In this document: piece by piece, positions 53,612-61,593 of the stretch
Numbering within the stretch: position 1 is the stretch's first letter
Layout of the letters: every line of letters begins with the position of its first letter
NCBI RefSeq assembly: GCF_030817215.1
Contig: NZ_JAUSZA010000001.1
Location: 4,562,501-4,626,500 of the forward strand
Source: Paenibacillus sp. V4I3
GTDB taxonomy: Bacteria; Bacillota; Bacilli; Paenibacillales; NBRC-103111
Length of the DNA stretch: 64,000 bases
Direction: 5' to 3'
Notes under the pieces: model-generated
Told to the model about the DNA's origin: nothing
What the model saw: only the letters and a program-made list of their open reading frames with translations
Database searches by the model: none
Program-made: the position numbers and the translations under genes

Positions 53612-54319
53612 TTAGAAAATGCGTCCTCCCAAATTGTCGCCTTTGCGAACAGAAGGTAAATGAATCGTTTTCACATGCTCACTATGCAATATCGATTTCC
53701 CGGTAGCTGTATGAAGCTCGAGAAAAGGATGGTCCGCTGTATGAAGAACCCCAATTTTGCTCGGATTTTCTCCAAGATCCAGGACCACAAACTGGCTTTC
53801 CAGCTTTTTCAACTGTTGATCAAACGTCCGTGAAAACGTAACTTGAGAAGGTTGGACGAGAAAATGCTCCATTTTCATTGAGTAAGGTGTCGTATTAGGA
53901 TGGTAAGGGATCACATATTTGACGTGCTTCATCGAAATGAAAATCGTATGAAACACAGGGGAGTGGAAGGCGAAATAATCATTCATGATATGGGTCAAGT
54001 AACCGTGTATGCTTTGATTGCCCGTGATATATATTTCAACGAACATCCCTTTAGCGCTCATCAACATCTTTCGATAAGAGATTGAGGCAGACTGAAGATC
54101 AAAAGGATATTCCGTAGGTGGGTCAATGGAAGAAGAGCTTGCATAGGTATCGAGCTTTAAATATTGTAAATGGATGATTGGAATATAGTAAAAATGAAAT
54201 TCATTGAAGATCACGATAAGATCACTGCCTACCTCAAGCAGCACTCCCTTTAAGGGTTGTTGGATCCCCGATAACGATATCTCTACTTGCTTATCAATTA
54301 GCTTAGTCATAGGTTCCAC
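53612..54319 (-). CDS. CotB-like protein with three Sm-like repeats (paralogue 1)
   Basis: About 235 residues in three units of roughly 50 residues separated by linkers: VEISLSGIQQPLKGVLLEVG-x-DLIVIF with YIPIIHLQYLKL; VEIYITGNQSIHGYLTHIM with FISMKHVKYV; and FVVLDLGENPSKIGVLHT. This is the organisation seen in the N-terminal half of the spore coat protein CotB. A second protein with the same layout is at 58618. GTG 54319 is eight bases after GGAGG; GTG 54328 and ATG 54310 are alternatives. Coat location is inferred from the neighbours. Confidence 0.6.
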   Translation of the reverse strand: MEPMTKLIDKQVEISLSGIQQPLKGVLLEVGSDLIVIFNEFHFYYIPIIHLQYLKLDTYASSSSIDPPTEYPFDLQSASISYRKMLMSAKGMFVEIYITGNQSIHGYLTHIMNDYFAFHSPVFHTIFISMKHVKYVIPYHPNTTPYSMKMEHFLVQPSQVTFSRTFDQQLKKLESQFVVLDLGENPSKIGVLHTADHPFLELHTATGKSILHSEHVKTIHLPSVRKGDNLGGRIF

Positions 54320-54340
54320 AGTTTGCACCTCCTTTCAATC

Positions 54341-54473
54341 TAGTAGAACTGCTTGATCCTTAATGAATTAGTACATAAATAACCCAAATGGCGCGCTGAA
54401 TGCCGTAGCAATCAGCGCGCCTGCGACGAGATTGGGGTTATAGGATATGGGTATCATGTAGCAAGTTCTACTA
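54341..54473. repeat. nested inverted repeats between the two minus-strand coat genes
   Basis: The outer pair TAGTAGAACT (54341-54350) and AGTTCTACTA (54464-54473) encloses a strong hairpin, GGCGCGCTGA (54390-54399) with TCAGCGCGCC (54412-54421). The inner hairpin has no T-tract but lies between the end of the CotB-like gene and the start of the next minus-strand gene, where it could end or process the RNA. Confidence 0.55.
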
Positions 54474-54476
54474 AAT

Positions 54477-55022
54477 TTAACGAGAGCGGTATTTTTTTAA
54501 CATAAGTTTAATCGCAACGATTTGTGCAGCGGTTGCTTTGTTGCTTTTGTTGCTTTTATTGTTTTTATTGGAGCTATCGGATTTGTTGCCTTTGCTATTA
54601 TTTTTGTTAAGGGCATTAATACTTTTAACATGGAAAATTGGAATACGGATGATTTCATTATTTACAACAAGCAGCAAGATGTTATCCCCGGAATGTACAA
54701 CAAGACCTTCAACTTTCTCAGGGCCACCGCGGTTGATTTGAACATTTGTGTATCTCAATTGACCCAAGAGACCTTCAAAGGTATACGCATTTTCAAAACG
54801 TTGAGGAGCTCTGTTACTTTTGTTACCTCTGCTTACATTACTGTTCGTACTACTAATGCTTTTGATATGTTGCAATTGGATGTAGACAATAGTGCCATCT
54901 TTCATTTGGACTGCTAAATAATCATGATGGACGGATAGTAATCTACCTACGATAGAATCAGGTCCTCCGCGATTGATTTTAACCTCAGTGCCAATTAATG
55001 AACCTAAATAGTTTAAACTCAT
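54477..55022 (-). CDS. CotB-like spore coat protein
   Basis: 181 residues with two copies of the CotB signature: EVKINRGGPDSIVGRLLSV (14-31) followed by YIQLQHIKSI, and VQINRGGPEKVEGLVVHSG (94-112) followed by IPIFHVKSI. Ser/Asn/Lys-rich stretches contain SRGNKSN (64-70) and SKGNKSD (143-149), and the tail from 139 is a low-complexity N/K/S region. In Bacillus, CotB is a surface coat protein phosphorylated by CotH. The gene lies divergently to the CotG-like gene and 759 bases from the cotH-like start. A sigma-K-like promoter lies upstream. Confidence 0.85.
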   Translation of the reverse strand: MSLNYLGSLIGTEVKINRGGPDSIVGRLLSVHHDYLAVQMKDGTIVYIQLQHIKSISSTNSNVSRGNKSNRAPQRFENAYTFEGLLGQLRYTNVQINRGGPEKVEGLVVHSGDNILLLVVNNEIIRIPIFHVKSINALNKNNSKGNKSDSSNKNNKSNKSNKATAAQIVAIKLMLKKYRSR

Positions 55023-55127
55023 TTTGTCATTTCCCCTCTCAGGAATGTGGTTTAGTTTGGATATAAGCAGCGGTTACTAGTTTGCGTTCACCTCCTGTAC
55101 CAATGTCATTGCTGCTCATTTGTAATA

Positions 55128-55158
55128 TAAGTATATGTATCCGTTAGAGATGAGGTAC
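55128..55158 (-). promoter_or_regulatory. candidate sigma-K promoter of the CotB-like gene
   Basis: On the minus strand TACC (-35) is followed after 16 bases by CATATACTTA (-10), close to the sigma-K consensus of AC, then CATA-N3-TA. The first -35 base and one -10 base differ. Mother-cell, late expression fits a coat gene. Confidence 0.4.
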
Positions 55159-55299
55159 TAGATTAGAATCTATTTTTGCAATAATTCCACCAAAAGAACG
55201 AACCTACTAATAATTAATTTTTCTATATCAACCAATATCTCTATCCAATTCAAATCTCCTATCATAGACTGCACTATAAACTATAAGGAGGTTTTGAAG

Positions 55300-55704
55300 A
55301 TGGAGGTTATTGTATCTAACAAATGTAATTGCGACAAATCAAGAGGCAACAAAAGCGACAAAACAAGAGGCAACAAAAGCGACAAAACAAGAGGTAACAA
55401 ATGCGACAAAACAAGAGGCAACAAAAGCGACAGAACAAGAGGCACAAACACTGAAAAAACAAATGTCCAAAAAAATGAAAAAACAAGAGGCACCAAAACT
55501 GAAAGAACAAATGTTCAAAAAAATGAAAAAACAAGAGGCACCAAAACTGAAAGAACAAATGTCCAAAAAAATGACAAAACAAGAGGTAACAAAAGTGGTG
55601 GAGACAAAACAAGAGGCAACAAAAGTGGTGGAAACAAAACAAGGGGCAACAAGACTCGTGGAAACAAAACAAGAGGTAACAAGAGCCGTGGCAATCGTTC
55701 ATAA
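55300..55704 (+). CDS. CotG-like repetitive spore coat protein
   Basis: 134 residues, almost entirely repeats. After a short Cys-containing N-terminus there are four 8-residue units (RGNKSDKT type), three 16-residue units (RGTKTERT followed by NVQKNEKT), two 10-residue units (RGNKSGGDKT type) and four five-residue units (RGNKT type). It has 13 RG motifs and is rich in Lys, Arg, Thr, Ser and Asn with no aromatic residue. CotG of Bacillus is likewise a short, basic, Ser/Lys-repeat protein located beside cotH. ATG 55300 lies eight bases after AAGGAGG. The sequence differs from known CotG in its repeat motif. Confidence 0.75.
   Translation: MEVIVSNKCNCDKSRGNKSDKTRGNKSDKTRGNKCDKTRGNKSDRTRGTNTEKTNVQKNEKTRGTKTERTNVQKNEKTRGTKTERTNVQKNDKTRGNKSGGDKTRGNKSGGNKTRGNKTRGNKTRGNKSRGNRS
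55340..55669 (+). repeat. tandem DNA repeats coding the CotG-like protein
   Basis: Four 24-bp units (55340-55435) starting CAAGAGGCAACAAAAGC are followed by three 48-bp units (55436-55579) and three 30-bp units (55580-55669). All units begin CAAGAGG or CAAGGGG. Unit lengths are multiples of three, so changes in copy number keep the frame. Confidence 0.9.
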
Positions 55705-55729
55705 TCACGAATAAATTAATCTAGAATGA

Positions 55730-55758
55730 AAGTCTATCTACTATAGATAGGCTTTTTA
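55730..55758 (+). terminator. terminator between the cotG-like and cotH-like genes
   Basis: AGTCTATC pairs with GATAGGCT (one G-U) around TACTATA, followed by TTTTTATT. It separates the CotG-like gene from the kinase gene, although read-through is possible. Confidence 0.65.
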
Positions 55759-55780
55759 TTATGTAAAAAGGCGGTGTGCC

Positions 55781-56833
55781 ATGATACCGACTCGACATAT
55801 CGTAATCCAGGATCAGCAGCTTAGAAAGTTGAATGAAGATGTTTGGAGTAAGCAATTCGTAAACGGTGTACTTATTAGTAAAGGGAAACATCTTCCTATT
55901 AAAGTCCGTTATCGGGGTGGGCACACGCGAGAGTATGCGAAGAAATCGTATGAAATTGTATGCGGAGGTAAGACTTACCATCTGAATGCGGAGTATGACG
56001 ATCCTTCGATGATACGGAATGCGCTCTCATTTCGATTTTTCCAACGAATTGGTGTGCCTAGTCCACAAACGAAGCATTTTGAATTGAAGCTAAATGGAGA
56101 GAGTCAGGGGGTTTATTTAGAAATAGAAGCTGTTGATAAAAACTTCTTCAGGAAAAGGAGGATTAGTGCGCAATCCCTATTCTATGCTGTGGATGATGAT
56201 GCCAATTTTGAACTGTTTCACCCGGAAACAAAAAGGAATAAGAGGACGATGTTTGAAGGGTACGAGCAAATCATGGGCTTAAGCACCGAAAGAAAAGAAC
56301 TGAGCGCATTCATTTCCAAGATCAATAAACTGTCTGGGAAGCCATTAGCTCAATACTTGCAATCCCATTTGGATATTGATAATTATTTGCGATGGTTAGC
56401 AGGAGCCGTTTTCACCGGAAACTTTGATGGGTTTGATCAAAATTATGCGATCTATCGTCATAAGCCTTCCAAATTATATCGTATCATCCCCTGGGATTAC
56501 GAAGGTACTTGGGGGAGAAATTGCTACGGGAAAGTATGCGGCAGTGATTTGGTACGAATTAAGGGCTACAATGCCTTGACCGAAAAATTGATGAGTTTCA
56601 AGAGTGTTAGGCAGCGTTATAAACGAATTCTTACCTCCATTCTTCGTACATCGTTTACAAGGAAACAAATATCCCCGATGATTGGACATTTACACGGTAC
56701 GATAGCCCCTTATATGCTGAATGATCATAATCGTAAGTGGCCTTATTCGGAATTTAGAGGTGAGCCTGAATTCATTATGAACTACATTAAGGAAAGGCGG
56801 GAAATTATTAAGCAAGAAATGGAAAAGCTTTAG
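55781..56833 (+). CDS. cotH: CotH-type spore coat protein kinase
   Basis: 350 residues, near the 362 of Bacillus CotH. Conserved points are IKVRYRGGHTREYAKKSYEIV (ATP-site Lys region), NALSFRFFQRIGVPSPQTKHFELKLNGESQGVYLEIEAVD, and the C-terminal catalytic stretch AVFTGNFDGFDQNYAIYRH ending IPWDYEGTWGRN. CotH phosphorylates CotB and CotG in Bacillus and is required for outer-coat assembly. The gene lies directly after the CotG-like gene and opposite the CotB-like gene, exactly the expected company. The ribosome binding site (GGCGGTG) is moderate. Confidence 0.9.
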   Translation: MIPTRHIVIQDQQLRKLNEDVWSKQFVNGVLISKGKHLPIKVRYRGGHTREYAKKSYEIVCGGKTYHLNAEYDDPSMIRNALSFRFFQRIGVPSPQTKHFELKLNGESQGVYLEIEAVDKNFFRKRRISAQSLFYAVDDDANFELFHPETKRNKRTMFEGYEQIMGLSTERKELSAFISKINKLSGKPLAQYLQSHLDIDNYLRWLAGAVFTGNFDGFDQNYAIYRHKPSKLYRIIPWDYEGTWGRNCYGKVCGSDLVRIKGYNALTEKLMSFKSVRQRYKRILTSILRTSFTRKQISPMIGHLHGTIAPYMLNDHNRKWPYSEFRGEPEFIMNYIKERREIIKQEMEKL

Positions 56834-56836
56834 CCA

Positions 56837-56866
56837 ACCAAATGCTCCATAGCATTTGGTTTTTTT
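56837..56866 (+). terminator. Rho-independent terminator
   Basis: ACCAAATGCT pairs perfectly with AGCATTTGGT around CCAT, followed by six T residues. It ends the cotH-like gene. Confidence 0.9.
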
Positions 56867-57027
56867 GTTGTTCCATTTGTTCCATTTCCTCTTTTACTAG
56901 ACAAGAGTGGAACATTTGAAAGAGGGGGTAACCGTTTATAGCAAGATGAGTACAGGTCCCGTATACATACAGTATCAGTATCTACTAATGATAGATGGTG
57001 GTAGATGGTAGAAGGGAGGGGATGACA

Positions 57028-57183
57028 ATGGTCGTCATGTTTATCATTATATTTGCAGGGATTCTACTTTTCTTTTTACTTAAACCGCCTTTACAGCCCG
57101 AGATAGAAGTCGTTTATGAAAATGTATCTTCCGTAGATTTGAGTATACCGGAAATTGCCTACATCAAGAGAATAGATGCATGA
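57028..57183 (+). CDS. small single-pass membrane protein (51 aa)
   Basis: GGGAGGGG precedes ATG 57028 by seven bases (ATG 57022 is too close). The product is a hydrophobic helix (VVMFIIIFAGILLFFLLKPP) followed by an acidic tail with VEVVYENVSSVDL-like spacing. I do not recognise the family. It lies between cotH and the transporter and probably shares the transporter transcript. Confidence 0.5.
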   Translation: MVVMFIIIFAGILLFFLLKPPLQPEIEVVYENVSSVDLSIPEIAYIKRIDA

Positions 57184-57241
57184 CACATAGGACTCAGAAT
57201 TACAGTAAGATGACTTTTTCTAAAAAGCGGGGTGAAAATTT

Positions 57242-58588
57242 ATGATTGGTTCCGCAACGGTAACCCTTACGATAGCTGCATTTGTCATGACTGTTATCCT
57301 TATTCTTTGGCGTCCTAAGGACATGAACGAAGCAATCCCCGCAACGGGAGGTGCTATCCTTGTCCTTCTAAGCGGAAGTGTTTCTCTCGCTGATTTACTT
57401 CAAATTATAGATACCATCAGTGACGCCGCTATCACGATTATGGCAACTATCGTCATGGCGATTGTATTAGAAAGCTTTGGTTTCTTCCAATGGGCGGCAG
57501 AAGGATTAATGGCTAGAGCCAAAGGATCAGGGATCCGTCTATTCTGGTACGTTAATCTACTTTGTTTTTTAATGACTCTATTCTTCAACAATGATGGCAG
57601 TATTATGATAACAACGCCTATATTACTCATTGTTCTAGAGAAACTAGGTTTAAAAAATCACCAGAAAATACCCTACTTACTTTCCGGTGCGCTAATCGCT
57701 ACGGCTTCTAGCGCTCCTATAGGAGTTAGTAATATTGTTAATCTTATTGCGCTCAAAATTGTCGGAATGGATTTATATATGCACACATTAATGATGTTTA
57801 TCCCATCAACGTTGGGGTTAATCGTATTTTTATTGCTATTATTCCTCTGTTTCTACCGCATTCTTCCAAAGAAATTACCATTAAACGCGATAGGACCAAG
57901 AAAACATCCCTTAAACAACGTTAAACTTCCAAACACGCTGCCAGCCATTCAAGATCGAACAAAATTCATGAGAAATATATTACTGTTCGTATTCATGGTT
58001 CGGGTAAGTCTATTTATTGCCTCCTATTATGGTATACCTGTAAGTATCGTAGCCGTGCTAGGTTCAACTGTTCTACTTGCTTGGCGCTGGTTTTACCTCA
58101 AAATATCTCCAATCGATATGGTAAAGAAGACACCATGGCATATTTTCGTGTTTGCCTTTGGGATGTACGTTATCATATTTGGATTAAATAATATTGGCTT
58201 AACTCAAATGCTTGTTAGTGCCTTTAAACCATTAGTTTCTGGCGACTTATTAAACGGGAGCTTGCTAATGGGAGCACTAGTCACACTCCTATCTATGTTA
58301 GTAAATAATCACCCTGCATTAATGATTGGAACACTAACGTTAACCGGTATGGAGTTAGACCCACTAACTTTAAAAGTAACCTACTTAGCCAGTGTAGTTG
58401 GTAGTGATCTAGGGGCTTTGCTACTGCCTATCGGAACGCTAGCTTCGCTAATTTGGCTCCATATCCTTAAACAGCATAAAGTGAAAATGAATTGGAAGGA
58501 TTACTGTAAGGTCACGTTTATAACAATACCCCCTGCTTTAATATTCACATTGATATGTCTTACCTTTTGGGTTTACTGGATTTATTAA
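57242..58588 (+). CDS. ArsB/NhaD-type ion transporter
   Basis: 448 residues with about eleven hydrophobic segments. Signature stretches are FNNDGSIMITTPILLIV, ALIATASSAPIGVSNIVNLIAL and, near the end, NNHPALMIGTLTLTG with VVGSDLGALLLPIGTLASLIWL, as in the ArsB arsenite-export/ion-transporter superfamily. No arsR, arsC or arsA is near, so the true substrate is open. It lies between coat genes; a link to the spore is not evident. GGGGTG precedes the ATG. Confidence 0.85.
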   Translation: MIGSATVTLTIAAFVMTVILILWRPKDMNEAIPATGGAILVLLSGSVSLADLLQIIDTISDAAITIMATIVMAIVLESFGFFQWAAEGLMARAKGSGIRLFWYVNLLCFLMTLFFNNDGSIMITTPILLIVLEKLGLKNHQKIPYLLSGALIATASSAPIGVSNIVNLIALKIVGMDLYMHTLMMFIPSTLGLIVFLLLLFLCFYRILPKKLPLNAIGPRKHPLNNVKLPNTLPAIQDRTKFMRNILLFVFMVRVSLFIASYYGIPVSIVAVLGSTVLLAWRWFYLKISPIDMVKKTPWHIFVFAFGMYVIIFGLNNIGLTQMLVSAFKPLVSGDLLNGSLLMGALVTLLSMLVNNHPALMIGTLTLTGMELDPLTLKVTYLASVVGSDLGALLLPIGTLASLIWLHILKQHKVKMNWKDYCKVTFITIPPALIFTLICLTFWVYWIY

Positions 58589-58617
58589 AAAAATGCTAGA
58601 TAAGGAGGTTATCAACC

Positions 58618-59289
58618 ATGATGTTTTTCAACACGTATATTGGAAAGATGGTTCAGATTGAGTTGATTGGGGATGGGGATAAAATTGGTTACCTAATCGA
58701 TGTAGGTCCAGATATCATTGTCATTTACATGGAAAAGAAGTACTTATATGTTCCTATCGCTCATATTAGAAATATCACACTAAACCTAGACAAATCGATC
58801 ACGGACTCTCCACCTGACCTCACTTTGCAAACAGGTGAGATCACCTACCACCAAATCTTAAGCAGTGCGATCGATCGCTTCGTAGAAATTTATATCAATA
58901 ATAATCAATCAATCCACGGTTATGTGAGACATATTTCTCATGACTACTTGGTGTTTCATTCACCCCTTTACCAGATCATGTACATTCCTTTGTTTCATCT
59001 AAAATGGATTAGTCCATATCAAAACCATCAGACTCCTTATTCACAAGTACTAACTCAATTGACACCTAGTTCACCTGATCCATCTTTTGCTTTGCTCCCG
59101 AATACTTTTGAACAACTGCTGAAAGATTTGGAAGGTGAAATCGTCTGTTTTGACTCAGGTTTACATGCCAACAAAATTGGCTTGCTGCAGAAGCTGGACC
59201 TTCCATTTGCAGAACTAATCACGGCCGATGAGAAAAAGCTGCATTACAACATTCAACATATCAAGAATTGCATTCTCTTTAATAAATGA
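58618..59289 (+). CDS. CotB-like protein with three Sm-like repeats (paralogue 2)
   Basis: 223 residues with the same three-unit layout as the protein at 53612: VQIELIGDGDKIGYLIDVGPDIIVIY with YVPIAHIRNITL; RFVEIYINNNQSIHGYVRHISHDYLVFHSPLY with YIPLFHLKWI; and EIVCFDSGLHANKIGLLQKL with LHYNIQHIKNCIL. Shared stretches such as VEIYI-x-x-NQSIHGY and FHSP show that the two are paralogues. AAGGAGG precedes the ATG. It is likely a spore coat protein, because it flanks the cotH region. Confidence 0.6.
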   Translation: MMFFNTYIGKMVQIELIGDGDKIGYLIDVGPDIIVIYMEKKYLYVPIAHIRNITLNLDKSITDSPPDLTLQTGEITYHQILSSAIDRFVEIYINNNQSIHGYVRHISHDYLVFHSPLYQIMYIPLFHLKWISPYQNHQTPYSQVLTQLTPSSPDPSFALLPNTFEQLLKDLEGEIVCFDSGLHANKIGLLQKLDLPFAELITADEKKLHYNIQHIKNCILFNK

Positions 59290-59313
59290 AATCAGTTTTC
59301 TTATCCTGGTAGT

Positions 59314-59357
59314 AGAAAGATAGTTAACCAGAAATGGGGTAACTGTCTTTCTATTTT
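59314..59357 (+). terminator. Rho-independent terminator
   Basis: AGAAAGATAGTTAACC pairs with GGGTAACTGTCTTTCT (one mismatch, G-U) around the loop, followed by ATTTTTG. It closes the coat-gene region. Confidence 0.85.
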
Positions 59358-59428
59358 TGATTAGGAGGTACTTTATGGTAAGATGGGAGTTGTTTTTTCA
59401 TAAAATGGAGTAAAGTAGGTTCAAGTCG

Positions 59429-60973
59429 ATGACACATAGGGATCAGAAGATTTATCGTTTCAGTGAAGCACCCATATGGGAGCTTCAGCGAACATATTAT
59501 GAGGAACAGGGAATTGGTGCATGGCAGAGTGAAGAGGTTCCACAATACATAACTAGTAACCCAAGTATTGCGGTTGCGTATGCCGAGATCGTATTTGGGT
59601 TTCTTCAAGATAGAGCGAGGCTTGGTTACACGTTGGAACCGGTGACGATACTGGAGCTTGGAGCGGGATCGGGCAGATTAGCCTATCATATCGTAAAGGA
59701 ACTATGTGAGCTGAGGGATTATTCAGGTATAACACTTCCTCCATTTCGTTATGTCATGAGTGATCTGGCGTTCAAAAATATCGCCTTTTGGCAGCAGCAC
59801 CGCAGCTTAATTCCCTTTGTGGAACAAGGGGTTCTGGACTTTGCACAATTTGATGCTGTGCAGGGTACCGAGCTTCATTTGACGCAATCTGGTGATCGAA
59901 TTAGAACGGGTGACTTGCAGCAGCCTCTGCTGGTTATTGCGAATTACTTTTTTGATAGTATTCCGCAAGAACTGATCTATGTAGACGAAAACAAAATTTA
60001 TGAATGCATGGTTTCTTTGCACTTCCCGAAAGGTGATGCCGAACGTAGTGCTGCGGATATGCTGAAGAACGTCATTCCCGAGTATCATTATCGAAGAGCG
60101 GATGAATATGAACAGGAATCGTACCCGTATCGCGAGGTAGTAGGGCTGTATTCGCAGAAGCTGGAGGATTCCCATATCCTATTTCCGGCCGTTGGCCTGC
60201 AATGTTTGGAACGACTAAGTCAGCTCTCGCAAGAGGGGTTTATCCTGCTCACTGCGGATAAAGGTGACCACCGAATAGAGAACTGGGAATATAATGAACC
60301 TCCCAAGCTGATTCATCATGGAAGCTTTTCCCTGACAGCCAATTATCATGCCATCGGGTATGTATTTGAGCAAAGGGGTGCCATGAGCTTATTCACATCA
60401 CATCCCTATAACCATTTGAATATAGGGTGTATGCTTATGGTGCCGAATCCACAAAGTTATGGCCTTACACGCTTAGCCTATCGACGGTTTGTCGAGCGAT
60501 TTGGTCCAGATGATTTTTTCAGCATCAAAGAATGGTTTGATTCGCATTTGGATCTCATGGAAATAAACCAACTCTTAGCTTTTTGGCGCTTGGGTGGGTA
60601 TGATGCTCAATTGTTCCTCCAAAGCGCGAAGCGCCTCTCGAATCTAATTCCCGAATGCGAGGAAGAAGAATTGTCGGACATTCGACAAGGTATACTTCTG
60701 ATGTGGGATGGGTATTATCCGATGGAATTAAACCGTGACTTAGCTTTGGACTGCGCTATGATATTGTATCAAATGGATATGTACAAGGATGCGTTGTTAT
60801 TCTACGAACGGACCAACAACGAGTACAGGAATGACGCTTCTGTGCTTTATGAGATGGCTATTTGCTATTACGAGGTAGGAGAAGATGCTGCTGCTAGGGA
60901 TTTTGCTCGTAATACGCTAGAATTAGCTCCAGAACATGAAGGTGCTTTAGCGCTAATGAAGCTGTTTCCATAA
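59429..60973 (+). CDS. MidA-like SAM-dependent methyltransferase with C-terminal TPR repeats
   Basis: 514 residues. Residues 1-380 resemble MidA/DUF185 methyltransferases: ITSNPSIAVAYAEIVFGFLQ, the SAM motif ILELGAGSGRLAYHIVKEL, and IANYFFDSIPQELIYV. From about residue 420 helical TPR-like repeats follow (DMYKDALLFYERTNNEYRNDASVLYEMAICYYEVGEDAAARDFARNTLEL). The methylated partner is unknown; the TPR part suggests binding to another protein. The ribosome binding site is weak. Confidence 0.8.
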   Translation: MTHRDQKIYRFSEAPIWELQRTYYEEQGIGAWQSEEVPQYITSNPSIAVAYAEIVFGFLQDRARLGYTLEPVTILELGAGSGRLAYHIVKELCELRDYSGITLPPFRYVMSDLAFKNIAFWQQHRSLIPFVEQGVLDFAQFDAVQGTELHLTQSGDRIRTGDLQQPLLVIANYFFDSIPQELIYVDENKIYECMVSLHFPKGDAERSAADMLKNVIPEYHYRRADEYEQESYPYREVVGLYSQKLEDSHILFPAVGLQCLERLSQLSQEGFILLTADKGDHRIENWEYNEPPKLIHHGSFSLTANYHAIGYVFEQRGAMSLFTSHPYNHLNIGCMLMVPNPQSYGLTRLAYRRFVERFGPDDFFSIKEWFDSHLDLMEINQLLAFWRLGGYDAQLFLQSAKRLSNLIPECEEEELSDIRQGILLMWDGYYPMELNRDLALDCAMILYQMDMYKDALLFYERTNNEYRNDASVLYEMAICYYEVGEDAAARDFARNTLELAPEHEGALALMKLFP

Positions 60974-60994
60974 TTATGATTTAGCAAAGAATAT

Positions 60995-61546
60995 ATGATA
61001 AAAGTGGTGAGATACTTGGAGGAGCAACGGCTGAGAGCAAAAGAATTATTCGATTTGTATCGAGGGCATTTTTTTCAAATGCATCGTGATGGTGTTTTCG
61101 AAGAATATAAGACATACGAAATAAATAGTCAAATCGAAATTGACTGGTACAACGAATGGATCGATAACTGCACAAAGCATCTATCGATAAGAGACTGGGA
61201 TGCAATCACAAGCTTAGAGTCACTAGCAAAATATCATCAGGATTCTCGAATTCTTGACACTGTGATTGCCTTTGCTTCGCGCCATATTATGGGAGCCGAT
61301 AGTATCGTTAAACTTATGTATGCCGAAAAACTTATGGATATAATTAAATCCTCAAAGAAGGTAGTTTCTAGAGAAATAAGGCATTCGGCCTATCAACTTA
61401 CCTATAAGATTCTAGAAGATGTTATTTCAAAACCATTGATTATTGACCCAGGACATGAGCTGAATCAATATAACTTAAAAGACAAGAAATCGCTCAACGG
61501 CAGAGCTAAAATAAGCATGGACGAGATAAGAAATGTTCGGGATTGA
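60995..61546 (+). CDS. hypothetical protein, mostly helical (183 aa)
   Basis: The product starts MIKVVRYLEEQRLRAKELFDLYRGHFFQMHRDGV and has ITSLESLAKYHQDSRILDTVIAF and AEKLMDIIKSSKKVVSREIRHSAYQL, all helical and Arg/Lys/Glu-rich. No known family comes to mind. No membrane or signal segment is present. It follows the MidA-like gene by 21 bases, so it may be co-transcribed with it. ATG 60995 has a weak site; GTG 61007 is an alternative. Confidence 0.5.
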   Translation: MIKVVRYLEEQRLRAKELFDLYRGHFFQMHRDGVFEEYKTYEINSQIEIDWYNEWIDNCTKHLSIRDWDAITSLESLAKYHQDSRILDTVIAFASRHIMGADSIVKLMYAEKLMDIIKSSKKVVSREIRHSAYQLTYKILEDVISKPLIIDPGHELNQYNLKDKKSLNGRAKISMDEIRNVRD

Positions 61547-61569
61547 CCTTTTATTTTAAGTGCGATTAG

Positions 61570-61593
61570 GCAGAACCTTCGGTTCTGCTTTTT
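61570..61593 (+). terminator. Rho-independent terminator
   Basis: GCAGAACC pairs with GGTTCTGC around TTC, followed by TTTTTG. It ends the MidA-like pair. Confidence 0.85.

Noticed and set aside
55082-55091. AGGAGGTG-like ribosome binding site on the minus strand upstream of the CotB-like gene
   Set aside because: The frame after it stops within four codons, so it does not mark a leader gene that I can support.
55316-55708. Long Cys/Phe-rich frame on the minus strand across the CotG-like gene
   Set aside because: It is the reverse of the AAG/ACA-rich repeats and has no ribosome binding site. The plus-strand RGNK frame has a clear AAGGAGG and fits the neighbours.
57242-58588. Arsenic resistance operon
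   Set aside because: Only an ArsB-like transporter is present, without arsR, arsC or arsA, so the substrate cannot be called arsenite.
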